Below are positions 1 to 9,146 of a DNA stretch of 64,000 bases, piece after piece. The stretch comes from Sphingomonadales bacterium (lineage in GTDB: Bacteria; Pseudomonadota; Alphaproteobacteria; Sphingomonadales; Sphingomonadaceae), in the NCBI GenBank assembly GCA_028871475.1, contig JAGWMZ010000001.1, positions 1 through 64,000 on the forward strand, written 5' to 3'. The notes below the pieces were generated by a model. That model saw only the letters and a list, made by a program, of their open reading frames with translations. It made no database searches and was not told the DNA's origin. The position numbers and the translations under genes are program-made. Numbering within the stretch: position 1 is the first letter of the stretch; each line of letters opens with the position of its first letter.

Positions 1-134
1 CGTCTCCACTACCAACATCCCCATCCTCGCCGTTCGTAAGCACGAACGGACAGCCTCTGACGTGCCCAAGAGGGGGGTCAATTCTAGACGCCGATTACCC
101 CTCAGACGGGGTCAATTTTGCATGCCGCTCCACA
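1..134. mobile_element. IS21-family-like element terminus (partial)
   Basis: Two related 20-bp repeats, GGGGTCAATTCTAGACGCCG at 74-93 and GGGGTCAATTTTGCATGCCG at 108-127, lie 34 bp apart and run up to a terminal CA near 132-134. Repeated GGGGTCAATT...GCCG boxes ending in CA are typical of IS21-type element ends. No istA or istB coding sequence is inside the window, so either the element continues to the left or this is a remnant. Bases 135-247 read as an open frame (TVTVTKSATDARG... and onward) that could be the tail of a chromosomal gene cut by the insertion. I do not recognise it. Confidence 0.5.
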
Positions 135-247
135 GTGACGGTGACGAAGAGCGCCACGGACGCACGCGGTTACACGCTTGAGATCGAGGGCCGACTCAAT
201 GATCTGGTGGGCTGGGAGACTGTGGAAATGCCTGTAGGGGGTAATGG

Positions 248-298
248 TGGTAGCGGAGGAGGGACTCGAACCCCCGACACGCGGATTATGATTCCGCT
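248..298. repeat. attL: Left attachment-site repeat (tRNA-Met 3' fragment)
   Basis: These 51 bases are identical to 31135-31185. They carry the 3' half of a minus-strand tRNA-Met gene: CCA end, acceptor 3' strand, T-arm and anticodon-loop side. Beyond 298 the match stops, so the 5' half of the tRNA is missing and this copy is not a functional gene. This is the footprint of integrase-mediated insertion into a tRNA gene. The original 3' end stays with the chromosome on the left, while the element re-supplies a 3' end at the right. Confidence 0.9.
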
Positions 299-425
299 CA
301 ACTAAATTGAATTCAAAGCATTTTTCTCCCAACTTGGGTGAAAAAACACCATAACATATCAATGCGTTACATCAGAACTGCCAACCGATTATGTGTACCT
401 GCAAAGGAGGGCAAGGGCGCTGAGA
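299..425. other. Island left end, non-coding, with an imperfect inverted repeat
   Basis: AT-rich spacer between the left att copy and the end of the leftward defence operon. Bases 321-345 form an imperfect inverted repeat (TTTTTC and CCCAA arms around ACT). It could be a transcription end for the operon or an integrase/excisionase arm site. There is no clear U-tract on the minus-strand side, so the terminator reading is weak. Confidence 0.3.
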
Positions 426-3400
426 TCATCCTCCAAGGCCTTCGGCAGCGCGAGCGATAACAATTGCGGCCTCAAACCTTTTTCGCGTTGGCTCTCTAAG
501 GCGTGTCAGGCTGAATGTGCGTCCATAGTGCGCCAGAATTTCCGCATCGCTTTTGGCTGCCCGGATATGGGGAAGCGCCAAGCTGGCCAGCTCAATGATT
601 GGAATATCCCGGTGGGACCGCCAATCCGACTTTGCGGGTCGGTATGCGACCAGCCTGTCCGCACGTGTGCTGCGGTGGAACAGAACCCTTCGCCCCTCCT
701 CGTCTATTGAAGGATGCCGATCGGCGACCGCCCCCATAACAATATCCTGAATGACACGCCCCGCGCGCTCCTTTTTATGCGCGCGCGCGATCCTCTCAAT
801 CAGCAGGTCCTCATACATGGGCCCTTCCACCTGGAGAACCTCATCAATCAGCAGTTCGAGGTCAGGCCTGTAATCCGCTTCATATATCCGATCTGAATCC
901 TCTGCACCGATGGCGAGGGGGGCGAGTTGATATTCGGCTCCGATTTCATGAATGGGGGGTAGGAAACGCTGCCCACCGTCGACAACGGAGGTCGTTTCTG
1001 GATCTGGAACATTGAGAGGGACTTGCTCCAAATCGACCTCGGCAAGCACATGTAAGCCACGCCCCGCACTTTTCACCGATCCCTTGGCGTGGAGCGAATT
1101 GCCGCGCGAAGGCGACAAGGCGTTGTTCACCAACTCTTCCCATTTTTCTTCGCCGGGCCTGAAATTAGCGGATTCCCGGTCTGCCGCTGACAAGGGCAGA
1201 ATGTTTCCCAGCGCCTTTTTCAGGTCACTGTTAGACCAAACCTGACCATCAGACAGCAGGCCGAGGATAGCAACCTGCACCTGTGGCTCAGTTATCCGAG
1301 AGGGTGGCGCGCTAGGGGCAGTACCAAGCTCGGCAACGGGAAGATCGCCAACTTCTTCAGGTGCTTCAGGCAGTACGAGCTGCTGCCCCCTGTCCGGTTC
1401 CTCGACCGCCAGCAGATCGCGCTCCTCACCTGCCAGGTCAGGACGCCACGCGCGCAGCTCTGTGTGCCGACTGGCCCATTCACCATCGCCACGAACCGGT
1501 TGAATCGCATGGGCTGCCAGGAAGGCTGTGATTTCATCAATCACCGCTTGACGATTGCGGATAAAGCGCGAGGCAAAGCAACGCCAGACTGTCCAGCCTG
1601 CGCGCTCAAGAATGCGCTGACGCATCATATCATCAGGCCATTTGTCCGGCCCGTGATACCGGTCACCGTCGCACTCGATGGCGATGCGCTGATCATTCTC
1701 ACCTTCGACAACAATGTCGATCCTGAAGTTGCCGACACGCACCTGGGTGTTCACCCGAAAGCCCCGCTCGCAGAGCAAGTCGAACATCTCCCGTTCGAAA
1801 TCGGATTCACACCGGCCGCGTCGATCACTCAGGTCCGATGTTTCCGCAGGGTAAGGGCAACGGAAATGCTCGAGCAGCTTCCGGCGCAGTTGATCGCTTG
1901 GGCGTAACTGATCGAGTTCGACCGACCGCACGAGGTAGGTTCGGTCACGTGCCCGCGAAAGGGCCACATTGAATCTCTGCTCAAAGCGGTTGCCAGAGAG
2001 GGGAGTGTCGGCACGTTGCGCGACCAGGGACACGAACATGATGTCCCGCTCGTCGCCCTGGAATGCCGTGGGGTCACCAACCCGAATCTCGTGGCGTTCC
2101 ATCACCTCGGTGCCGAGGCGCTGCTCGATTTCCTGATAGATGTGGGCAGCCTGGTTTTGTCCCAGCAGCGTCGTCACGCCGATGGAACGCTTCGACATCC
2201 GTTCATCCCCGGCAATGGCGGCAATCTCGGCAACGATGAAATCGGCTTCCGGCGGATTGATATCACCCTTGCGGAAACCATCCTCAACAAAAACATCGAT
2301 CAGCGGCGGATCAAGCCGTTCAGATGCCGTGGGAAGCCGAAGCGCTGTCAGGCGATGGCCATAGAACTCACCTTTTGAAAATTCGATGATCGGTGCGACG
2401 CAACGGAAATGCTCGGTCAGCATGATGGCACCGCCAGCGAACACGACCTTGCCGAGATCGTAAAGCGACTGCTCTTCCCTCAGCGATGAACGATAATCGG
2501 CAACCTGGGTGGACAGGTGGCGGGTGGCCAGTTCATCGGCACGTGCCTGGTCACGCCCTATGAGTTCAGGGCTTACCTGTTTGTCATCACCAACAATGAG
2601 AATTTTGCGGGCCCGCAGCAATGCGGGGAGCGCCGCCACGGTCGATTGGGAGGCCTCGTCCACGATGACAAGATCAAACAGCCCGAAGTCGGCTGGCAGC
2701 GATTCCGAAACCCGGTAATGGGGCATGATCCAGCAAGGCAGCGCGCCCTTTGCGCGATCCGATGCCGCGCGAGCCTCCCTGCGATAGCGACCTGCCCGTT
2801 TTCCTGTTCCCTTCCCGATGCGGCGCACTGCGTCCGCATAGGCGGCGAGTGCAGCCTTGACACTGTCTGTCGCTTTCCGGCTCAGCTCCAGCCAAGTTCG
2901 CAGTTCGATTGCATTTTCATAGGCTTTTTTGAGCAAGACTTCCTTCTCGGCACGTTCGGTGCCGAGTTCCTGAAGCCGGGCATGGCGATCGATCCGGGCG
3001 AGCCAAGTGCCAAGGCGCCTAAGTTTCCAACGCCTGGCCCAGTCACCCGGTGTCAGGCTGTCTTCCACCCCCTCCACAGCCCGAGAACGAAGTGCTTCAG
3101 ACCAGCGCGGAGCGCCGGATTCAGAGATAGAGTGGCAAACCCGGTCTATGGTGACGAATGCCTCGGTAAAACCTTCAAGATCGGCAAGCCGAGCCATCAA
3201 AGCCTGCCATTGGGAATGCGCGGTTTCCACCGAGACATCCGGATTGCCCAAGGCATTGACAACATAGTCCTGCAAGGCGCGGGAAATCTCGCCCCCCTTG
3301 GACGACAACATCGTGATCAACTGCGAGCGCATCGCCTCAGCGCCCTGCAGTCGGTATTTCAAGCGATGCGTTTCGACCAGATGGCGCAGTTTGGCTGCAT

Positions 3401-5960
3401 TTTCAGCACGCTCAGAGACGGCTTCGGTCCAACCGGCAATCGCGCCTCGGGCTAGCGCATCGACAGATTGCTGTTGGGCAACGAGTTGCCTCAAGTTATC
3501 AAGGTGCTGTTGTTGGGCTCGAATGCGCTTTGCCACGCCCAGATCGTCTTGGTGGACAGCGTCGCCCACGCCCAGTGAAGTCAGATGGTTCCACGCCTGC
3601 GCCAGCTTCCGGGATTGCCTGATGCCGTCAATGTAACGCTGGATTTCCAGCCATTCTTCAACACCGCGGGGTGTTTCCGCCAGAAGCGTGACCTGCCCCA
3701 ATTTCGTTTTGGTCTTGCCAGAGAACAAGCCGCCGAAACCCAAGGCTGCCCTGCCCTCGCAAAGCCGCTGCAAGGCCGCGAGAAATTTCTCGTCGTCGAG
3801 CGCTCCATCCGGCAGCATGATCGGGCGGGTGAGGAAATGGCTGGCTTCACCAAGGAGATGGTCGATATCCGGCTGGAGCCGTGCCATCGCATCGAGAAAT
3901 TCCTGATCCGCGCCGCCTCGGATGTTACCGCAGGCTTCACCTGTCCAGGTGTACAGGGCGGCGGAAACCTTGGCTTCGATGCCATTCAGTGCATCAAGCT
4001 CGTGCGAAAGCGTCGCCAATCGTTCCGGAGCCTCGCCGTCCGACACGCGCAGATCAGGCAATGTCCCAGCGTTAATCTGGCGCCGCAATTCCTCTGCATG
4101 GGAAAGATCACGATGAACCTGCAGGATATGATCGGTCGAGGGCAAGCTTGCCGATTGAGGAATGGCGACGCCCAGATAGGCAATGTCAGCGCCAACCAGC
4201 TTGCGAGCCTGCCTGAGAGCAACAATGTCCTCATCGCTGAACCGGGCATCGAACCTGGGTTCTGCGTCGATGATATCCGGCAGCCAGGAAGCCAGATCCG
4301 GTTCGGCCACCACCATCCTGGCGGCGTGGACGGGCTCTATAACATCCTCACCCAGTGCAACTGGTGATACGGCAGTGCGCCCTATTGAATCCACCTCATT
4401 GTCATTGCGGGCGAGTGCACGATGCAGATTGTCGATCTGATGATCGAGGTCGGCAATTTGCTGTTCCAGTTCATGCCTGCGCAGGCGCTGCAGCTTTTCG
4501 GCGATGATATCGACGGATTCCTGGAACTGCTTCAGGCCATCACGATCACTGTCGAGCAGGCTGACGGCCAGCGGTCGCACCGCCTCAGGCAATTTGTCGC
4601 GCAGCACACGCAACGCCGGTGCTTTCTGCGAGGTGACCAGCACACGCTTGCCCAACGCGAGATAGTGACTGATGATGTTGGCGATGGTGTGGGTTTTGCC
4701 GGTGCCGGGCGGCCCTTGCACCACAACGCCGGGCCTAACCTCCAACCGCTGCACCGCCTCAACCTGCTCCCGGTTGAACGGCTTGGGGAAGAACAGATCC
4801 TTGCCAGATCCATCGGAAGAGGTGACGCCTGGAATGGTCGATATGCCGCGGAACTGCGGATATTCCGGTTCGTCGATTGTGTCCGAAGGATCGATGAGCA
4901 GGGCGGCCACGGCTGCCGGCAAGCCCGAAGTGACAGCTCCGTCTGAAACGGCTGCCCGGAAGCGGCGAAGGTCTTCCATGAGTTGTGTCGCCCGCCGCTC
5001 CCGCTGGAAGAAGGCAAAGGCCATGCTCACTTGCAACTGCGGTTCGATCGACGGAATCTTCCGCGCTTCGGCAGGCCGAGCATCCGGCACGAAGACACCA
5101 TCAGGATCGAACAGGGCTGAGGCCTGACGCAGGGCCGGTTCGAAACTTGCCGGGATGAAGGGCGAGAGCGCCACATCGTCCAGTCCGGCAAGGAACCTGT
5201 CGGTCGCTGAACGCCACTGGTCCAGCCCATGGACCCCCATCCGGTCCAGCGGATCGACCTCCAGCCCCGGATCAGCTTCAATCCGGGGACGCGCTTCAAG
5301 ACAATGGTTCTTCTCGTCGAGCGACAGCTCCATCGCCATGGACAATAGAGGATAGCGCAGACGCTGTCCGTCGCGGAGCAAAGTGGCAAAGCCAATGCCA
5401 CACGTCAGTTCAACCGGTACGTCGCTGACGCCCTCCAACTGCTGGCGCAACATATAGAGGGCGTTGTAGAGCTTGATGGTTTCACGCCGAGGCTTTTCCC
5501 TTTCCGCCCAAGGCTTCCAGGCGCCATCCAGCCATTCCGCAAAGGCGGCTTCAACCGCCCCGCGCCGTTCATAATCGGCAAGGTCGATGCGCGCAGGGGC
5601 CTCGGCAGGCGAAAGAAGCTCAAGTTCAATCAGGCCGGACGTGGCGATTTCTGATTTGAGGGAAGGCACGACGGCCACATCGTCCCTCATCGATAGCCAG
5701 TTGGCGAGTTCCTGATCCACAGGATTTGGTGGTGCAACCTTGGCAAGGCGCTCCACACGCAACCAGATAGGTTCTTCATCATCGCCGCAGTCGAAAGACA
5801 CGCCCGGTAGACCTGCAATGTCCTCCTCGGTCGCGACAAAACCGCGATGGCCACGATAATCCAACTCGACCTTGAGGCGATCCCGCTCTGTCGCCTCAAC
5901 ATAATCGATCAGGTCGATCAGACGACGAAGCTCTGGAGTGGGCGCAACAGGCGCGTGCAT
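426..5960 (-). CDS. Giant SF1 helicase / PD-(D/E)XK-type nuclease with C-terminal DUF3320-like domain
   Basis: This 1844-residue protein is probably a single-polypeptide DNA-targeting defence effector. The Walker A motif QGPPGTGKT is near residue 415. The Walker B motif VIVDEAS near 1100 is followed by GDDKQ, and VALSRARDRTYLV further on is the last SF1 helicase motif. A Vsr/MTES_1575-like nuclease follows at about 1390-1480 (FRIDIVVEG, then AIECDGDRYHG, then ERAGW). The remaining 350 residues hold a winged-helix-like stretch and a DUF3320-like domain near 1690-1750. A long helical region lies between the helicase halves. The architecture resembles the helicase-Vsr-DUF3320 proteins known from the Hhe defence type, but I do not recognise a DUF4011 domain at the N-terminus. 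It is the last gene of the leftward locus, 227 bp after mcrC. The start is ATG at 5960. Confidence 0.8.
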   Translation of the reverse strand: MHAPVAPTPELRRLIDLIDYVEATERDRLKVELDYRGHRGFVATEEDIAGLPGVSFDCGDDEEPIWLRVERLAKVAPPNPVDQELANWLSMRDDVAVVPSLKSEIATSGLIELELLSPAEAPARIDLADYERRGAVEAAFAEWLDGAWKPWAEREKPRRETIKLYNALYMLRQQLEGVSDVPVELTCGIGFATLLRDGQRLRYPLLSMAMELSLDEKNHCLEARPRIEADPGLEVDPLDRMGVHGLDQWRSATDRFLAGLDDVALSPFIPASFEPALRQASALFDPDGVFVPDARPAEARKIPSIEPQLQVSMAFAFFQRERRATQLMEDLRRFRAAVSDGAVTSGLPAAVAALLIDPSDTIDEPEYPQFRGISTIPGVTSSDGSGKDLFFPKPFNREQVEAVQRLEVRPGVVVQGPPGTGKTHTIANIISHYLALGKRVLVTSQKAPALRVLRDKLPEAVRPLAVSLLDSDRDGLKQFQESVDIIAEKLQRLRRHELEQQIADLDHQIDNLHRALARNDNEVDSIGRTAVSPVALGEDVIEPVHAARMVVAEPDLASWLPDIIDAEPRFDARFSDEDIVALRQARKLVGADIAYLGVAIPQSASLPSTDHILQVHRDLSHAEELRRQINAGTLPDLRVSDGEAPERLATLSHELDALNGIEAKVSAALYTWTGEACGNIRGGADQEFLDAMARLQPDIDHLLGEASHFLTRPIMLPDGALDDEKFLAALQRLCEGRAALGFGGLFSGKTKTKLGQVTLLAETPRGVEEWLEIQRYIDGIRQSRKLAQAWNHLTSLGVGDAVHQDDLGVAKRIRAQQQHLDNLRQLVAQQQSVDALARGAIAGWTEAVSERAENAAKLRHLVETHRLKYRLQGAEAMRSQLITMLSSKGGEISRALQDYVVNALGNPDVSVETAHSQWQALMARLADLEGFTEAFVTIDRVCHSISESGAPRWSEALRSRAVEGVEDSLTPGDWARRWKLRRLGTWLARIDRHARLQELGTERAEKEVLLKKAYENAIELRTWLELSRKATDSVKAALAAYADAVRRIGKGTGKRAGRYRREARAASDRAKGALPCWIMPHYRVSESLPADFGLFDLVIVDEASQSTVAALPALLRARKILIVGDDKQVSPELIGRDQARADELATRHLSTQVADYRSSLREEQSLYDLGKVVFAGGAIMLTEHFRCVAPIIEFSKGEFYGHRLTALRLPTASERLDPPLIDVFVEDGFRKGDINPPEADFIVAEIAAIAGDERMSKRSIGVTTLLGQNQAAHIYQEIEQRLGTEVMERHEIRVGDPTAFQGDERDIMFVSLVAQRADTPLSGNRFEQRFNVALSRARDRTYLVRSVELDQLRPSDQLRRKLLEHFRCPYPAETSDLSDRRGRCESDFEREMFDLLCERGFRVNTQVRVGNFRIDIVVEGENDQRIAIECDGDRYHGPDKWPDDMMRQRILERAGWTVWRCFASRFIRNRQAVIDEITAFLAAHAIQPVRGDGEWASRHTELRAWRPDLAGEERDLLAVEEPDRGQQLVLPEAPEEVGDLPVAELGTAPSAPPSRITEPQVQVAILGLLSDGQVWSNSDLKKALGNILPLSAADRESANFRPGEEKWEELVNNALSPSRGNSLHAKGSVKSAGRGLHVLAEVDLEQVPLNVPDPETTSVVDGGQRFLPPIHEIGAEYQLAPLAIGAEDSDRIYEADYRPDLELLIDEVLQVEGPMYEDLLIERIARAHKKERAGRVIQDIVMGAVADRHPSIDEEGRRVLFHRSTRADRLVAYRPAKSDWRSHRDIPIIELASLALPHIRAAKSDAEILAHYGRTFSLTRLREPTRKRFEAAIVIARAAEGLGG

Positions 5961-6187
5961 TAGCCTTCGACCTCTTCTGGTTGATCCAAACGGTGGCCGG
6001 GCGCTTCACCACCGGTCAGCAGGCTGGCACGGCAATCTTCACCCAAACCACCAGATATCATCGACTTTGCCTATCCCGCATCATCCTCGTAGTCGAGTAG
6101 TCTCAGATATCTTCTAACAAAAGATGCAAAACGCCTGACTGTCGCCGTGCCCCATGGCATCTGTAGGGCTGCCTTTTTCTGATGTTT

Positions 6188-7498
6188 TTAAGCAGCAGCC
6201 TCCCCTCCGCCTTGGAAGGAAAATGAACAAGTGCCGGCCAGTCGCTCCTTGATGCTCTCGCTGCGTGAGACGTCGATTGAGAAAAGCTCCAGTCGATCCG
6301 AACTGGAGGTCACCGCGTAATCGCCGATCACCCCCTCCTCGCACCCAGCCTGGTGATGGTGAGGATAGAGCAAGGTGAGCTTGTTGCATCGATAAAGGCG
6401 GCCATAGGCCATCATCTGATACACGTCAGCCTGCGACACACCGCGCTTGGGATCATCGATACGGGCTGAAATCCGCTTCCATTTGGTGTCGATCACCTGC
6501 AACACGGTGGCACCACGCTTGATGAGGATGTCCGGCCGGGTTTGAAAGACCTTCCGCTGATCCTCTGTTTCGAGACAATAAAGCCGCCCCCCCTGACTGA
6601 CAACGCGTAGGTCAGTGTCGGCCAGCGCGCGTTTCAGCATGCGTGCGATATATTCCTCAAACAGCATGTTCATCTCGAACAGCAGCGAAAAACCTTCGCT
6701 GCCGCCAGAAGACGTGGTCTGGAAGCGGTCGCCCAGCAGCAGACGTGCAAGGTTGAGCAACTCGCGCCAGCGCCCATTGGTGCGATCCAGCACGACATCG
6801 TCCCAGCGCAGCGCGGAGACCGCCACGTCGGCGATATCGGCGTAGGCGAAAGCCAGTTCCCGTAGTCGGCGCTGGTTGTCGGTCGTGCGCGAGATAGCGG
6901 AGAGCCGTATGATCGCCGCCTTCATGATGCGGTTGAGAGCAATATCCGGGGTCAGCGCATCATATCGACATGCTAGCCGCGACGGCTCGACCGCCAGGGC
7001 TGTGAATTGCCGCGTGACATTCAGCCGCCCGCGCAGCGCTGGAAGATCATCGGCATGTTCAACATAGCGCCGCGGCATACCCTGCCGCACGGCATCGACC
7101 AGTTTCTCTGAAAACAGGCGGATCAGGATTTCCAGCAGCGTCTCGCGCTGCCAATCGAGAGCGGTGACCTGCCCAGCGTCAATCTTTAGGTCAAGCGCGA
7201 CGGCAAGCATGTGGACCAACCGGCGACGGATGCTGCCGGTGGCCTGTTCACCATCCTCACCGGGGATATCAATTTTGGGCAGGATTTCGAGCGCGCAGCC
7301 ATTACAGGCGATGACGCCGACAACACCGCGTGCGCGAAGGGCTTTGCGACCGTGCTCTAGCACCCCGCCCCCGCCCCTTCCGGCCAGCGGAGATGCCGCC
7401 GCGACCGCCGCGATGCGATCTGCGGCATTCGGCGGGATTTCGTCCGCCCCTTCACCATAGCGGATGCTTTCCCATTCAAGGAGTGTGCGGCGGATCAC
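6188..7498 (-). CDS. mcrC: McrC-like nuclease subunit of a McrBC type IV restriction system
   Basis: This 436-residue protein fits the McrC family, the endonuclease partner of the McrB GTPase. McrBC cuts DNA carrying modified cytosines. The C-terminal PD-(D/E)XK site is visible as RPDILI near residue 320 and VIDTKW near residue 336, with the catalytic Asp and the DxK pair intact. The N-terminal half is the usual McrC adaptor region (EILPKIDIPG, LACRYDALTPD). The start is GTG at 7498, overlapping the mcrB stop by 4 bases, so the two are translationally coupled. The specificity of this variant is unknown. Confidence 0.85.
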   Translation of the reverse strand: MIRRTLLEWESIRYGEGADEIPPNAADRIAAVAAASPLAGRGGGGVLEHGRKALRARGVVGVIACNGCALEILPKIDIPGEDGEQATGSIRRRLVHMLAVALDLKIDAGQVTALDWQRETLLEILIRLFSEKLVDAVRQGMPRRYVEHADDLPALRGRLNVTRQFTALAVEPSRLACRYDALTPDIALNRIMKAAIIRLSAISRTTDNQRRLRELAFAYADIADVAVSALRWDDVVLDRTNGRWRELLNLARLLLGDRFQTTSSGGSEGFSLLFEMNMLFEEYIARMLKRALADTDLRVVSQGGRLYCLETEDQRKVFQTRPDILIKRGATVLQVIDTKWKRISARIDDPKRGVSQADVYQMMAYGRLYRCNKLTLLYPHHHQAGCEEGVIGDYAVTSSSDRLELFSIDVSRSESIKERLAGTCSFSFQGGGEAAA

Positions 7499-9012
7499 GC
7501 CTTAGGATATCCATCATAGGAGAAGTTGGAACGAACGCTCCAGCGATAGCGCGGAGCCGCGTCCTCATCACCGCCCAGGCCCTTTGGCGCCTTCAGACGA
7601 CGGCGGTCGATGAAGCTGCCCTCCCGATCACCGTCGCCATCATCGCCGTCGCCCAGCACTGCGGCAACCTTTGCCCAATCCTCATAGAAATATTCGGCGA
7701 GCAGCGGGATCACCTTGTGCCGCATCACCTCGTCCACCTCACTCCGTTTCGTGCAGCGGATGAAATAGGCATGGCCGATCTGGTGTTCCCGGTCGAAAAG
7801 ATATTCGATCCGTTCGTTGATGGTCGCAAGTAAAGCCGCAAGGTTGATGCCATCGACCGGCTTTAGCAACGATGCGTCGGGCATCAGTTCGCGAAATTCG
7901 AACCGGCGCCGAAGCGCGGTATCCAGCAGTGCAATCGAACGGTCAGCGGTATTCATTGTGCCAATGATGTGCAGATTGGCAGGCACACCGAACCGCGCGT
8001 TGCTGTAGGGCAAGGTAAGGCGCATGCCCTCGTCCATGCCAAGCCGCTTGTCCGGCTCGATCAGCGTGATCAATTCGCCGAAAACCTTGGAGATGTTGGC
8101 TCGATTGATCTCGTCGATGACAAGAACGTGCTCTTCCGCGCTGAGTTCGGCGGCCTCCGCCATCTGTCGCAGGATGCCCGGCTGCGGTTTCAATGTGAAG
8201 CCGACGCCGTCAGCGAGTGGCTGGGGACGCAACCCTTCGACGAAATCCTCATAGGCATAATTCTGGTGAAAGGTGACGAAGCCGATCTGCCCCTGACCTT
8301 TCAATTCATCATAAGCCTGACGGAGCTCCTGCCGCCGCCCGATATCATTTAAAAGCGGATCGTTACCGGCGAGGCCCCGACATAACCGCACGGCCTCAGC
8401 CATCGTGCGATAGGTCTTGCCAGTACCGGGAGGGCCATAAAGGATCAGGTTGACTGGCGAATGCTTGACGGGGTCAACCTGCACATCCTCTCCTTCCGTC
8501 ACCGCAGGGCTATCCGTTAACTGATCTGGCCAATAAGCCGCGCGAGGAAAACGAGGTGGTGAGCGCAGGGCTTCTTCCGGAGCCTCCACAGCGAAACGCT
8601 GAGAGAAACGTGTAAAATCCTCTTCAGTCAAATGGAAATCCTCCTCTTGACCGAGGCCCCTTCCATCTAATTTTTTACTATATATGCTCAGCACGGGCGG
8701 AGATCCTTGAAGTCCACCAAGAACAGGGAAGCCACGAGCCCTATCTTTTTCCTTTCGCCCAAAGTGCAATTTATATGATCCTATATCAACATAATACCAA
8801 TCAAAGCCAGCATCGTGAATTAGTGCAGCATAACGCAAAAACAACTCCTTCTGAGACTCACCCCATGCCGCATATGAAGAAGAAAATGCTTTATTTACAT
8901 CTGTGAAATGGCGAGATATTTCTTCAATATCCTTACCTTGAATCAAATCACGACCCTCGCTTGCTTGCGAAGATCCCGACACCTGAAAATCCTGCAGCAC
9001 ACCTTCGGACAT
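7495..9012 (-). CDS. mcrB: McrB-like AAA+ GTPase of a McrBC restriction system
   Basis: This 505-residue AAA+ protein has Walker A YGPPGTGKT near residue 195, the Walker B stretch VLVIDEINRANISK, and the McrB hallmark MNTADRSI near residue 353 followed by the arginine-finger region TALRRRFEF. Residues 1-150 form a separate N-terminal domain (YYVDIGSYKLHFGRK is part of it) that I cannot assign. In McrB proteins this position holds the DNA-recognition domain. The DNA for roughly the first 125 residues is much richer in AT than the rest of the gene, which suggests module exchange. Stop and start overlap with mcrC (GTGA). Confidence 0.87.
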   Translation of the reverse strand: MSEGVLQDFQVSGSSQASEGRDLIQGKDIEEISRHFTDVNKAFSSSYAAWGESQKELFLRYAALIHDAGFDWYYVDIGSYKLHFGRKEKDRARGFPVLGGLQGSPPVLSIYSKKLDGRGLGQEEDFHLTEEDFTRFSQRFAVEAPEEALRSPPRFPRAAYWPDQLTDSPAVTEGEDVQVDPVKHSPVNLILYGPPGTGKTYRTMAEAVRLCRGLAGNDPLLNDIGRRQELRQAYDELKGQGQIGFVTFHQNYAYEDFVEGLRPQPLADGVGFTLKPQPGILRQMAEAAELSAEEHVLVIDEINRANISKVFGELITLIEPDKRLGMDEGMRLTLPYSNARFGVPANLHIIGTMNTADRSIALLDTALRRRFEFRELMPDASLLKPVDGINLAALLATINERIEYLFDREHQIGHAYFIRCTKRSEVDEVMRHKVIPLLAEYFYEDWAKVAAVLGDGDDGDGDREGSFIDRRRLKAPKGLGGDEDAAPRYRWSVRSNFSYDGYPKA

Positions 9013-9146
9013 TATTTCATTCCACTAAATTGAGACGATAAAAATAAACATTTAAATATTTGAAATATGAAATTAATAACTTATTTGTTAAATTGAAAAC
9101 ATCAATTTGCTAGAAACTTTCCATGAATTATCGCCTCTTGGGATTT
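9013..9146 (-). promoter_or_regulatory. Very AT-rich spacer upstream of mcrB, probable promoter region
   Basis: The 134 bases between the AddA-like gene and mcrB are dominated by A and T (runs such as ATTTAAATATTTGAAAT), in sharp contrast to the GC-rich neighbours. It is the only large non-overlapping gap inside the first part of the locus, so mcrBC plus the giant helicase may have their own promoter here. I cannot pick a convincing -35/-10 pair. Confidence 0.35.

Noticed and set aside
248..298. A second tRNA-Met gene at the left end
   Set aside because: Only the 3' half is present. The D-arm, acceptor 5' strand and anticodon 5' stem are absent.
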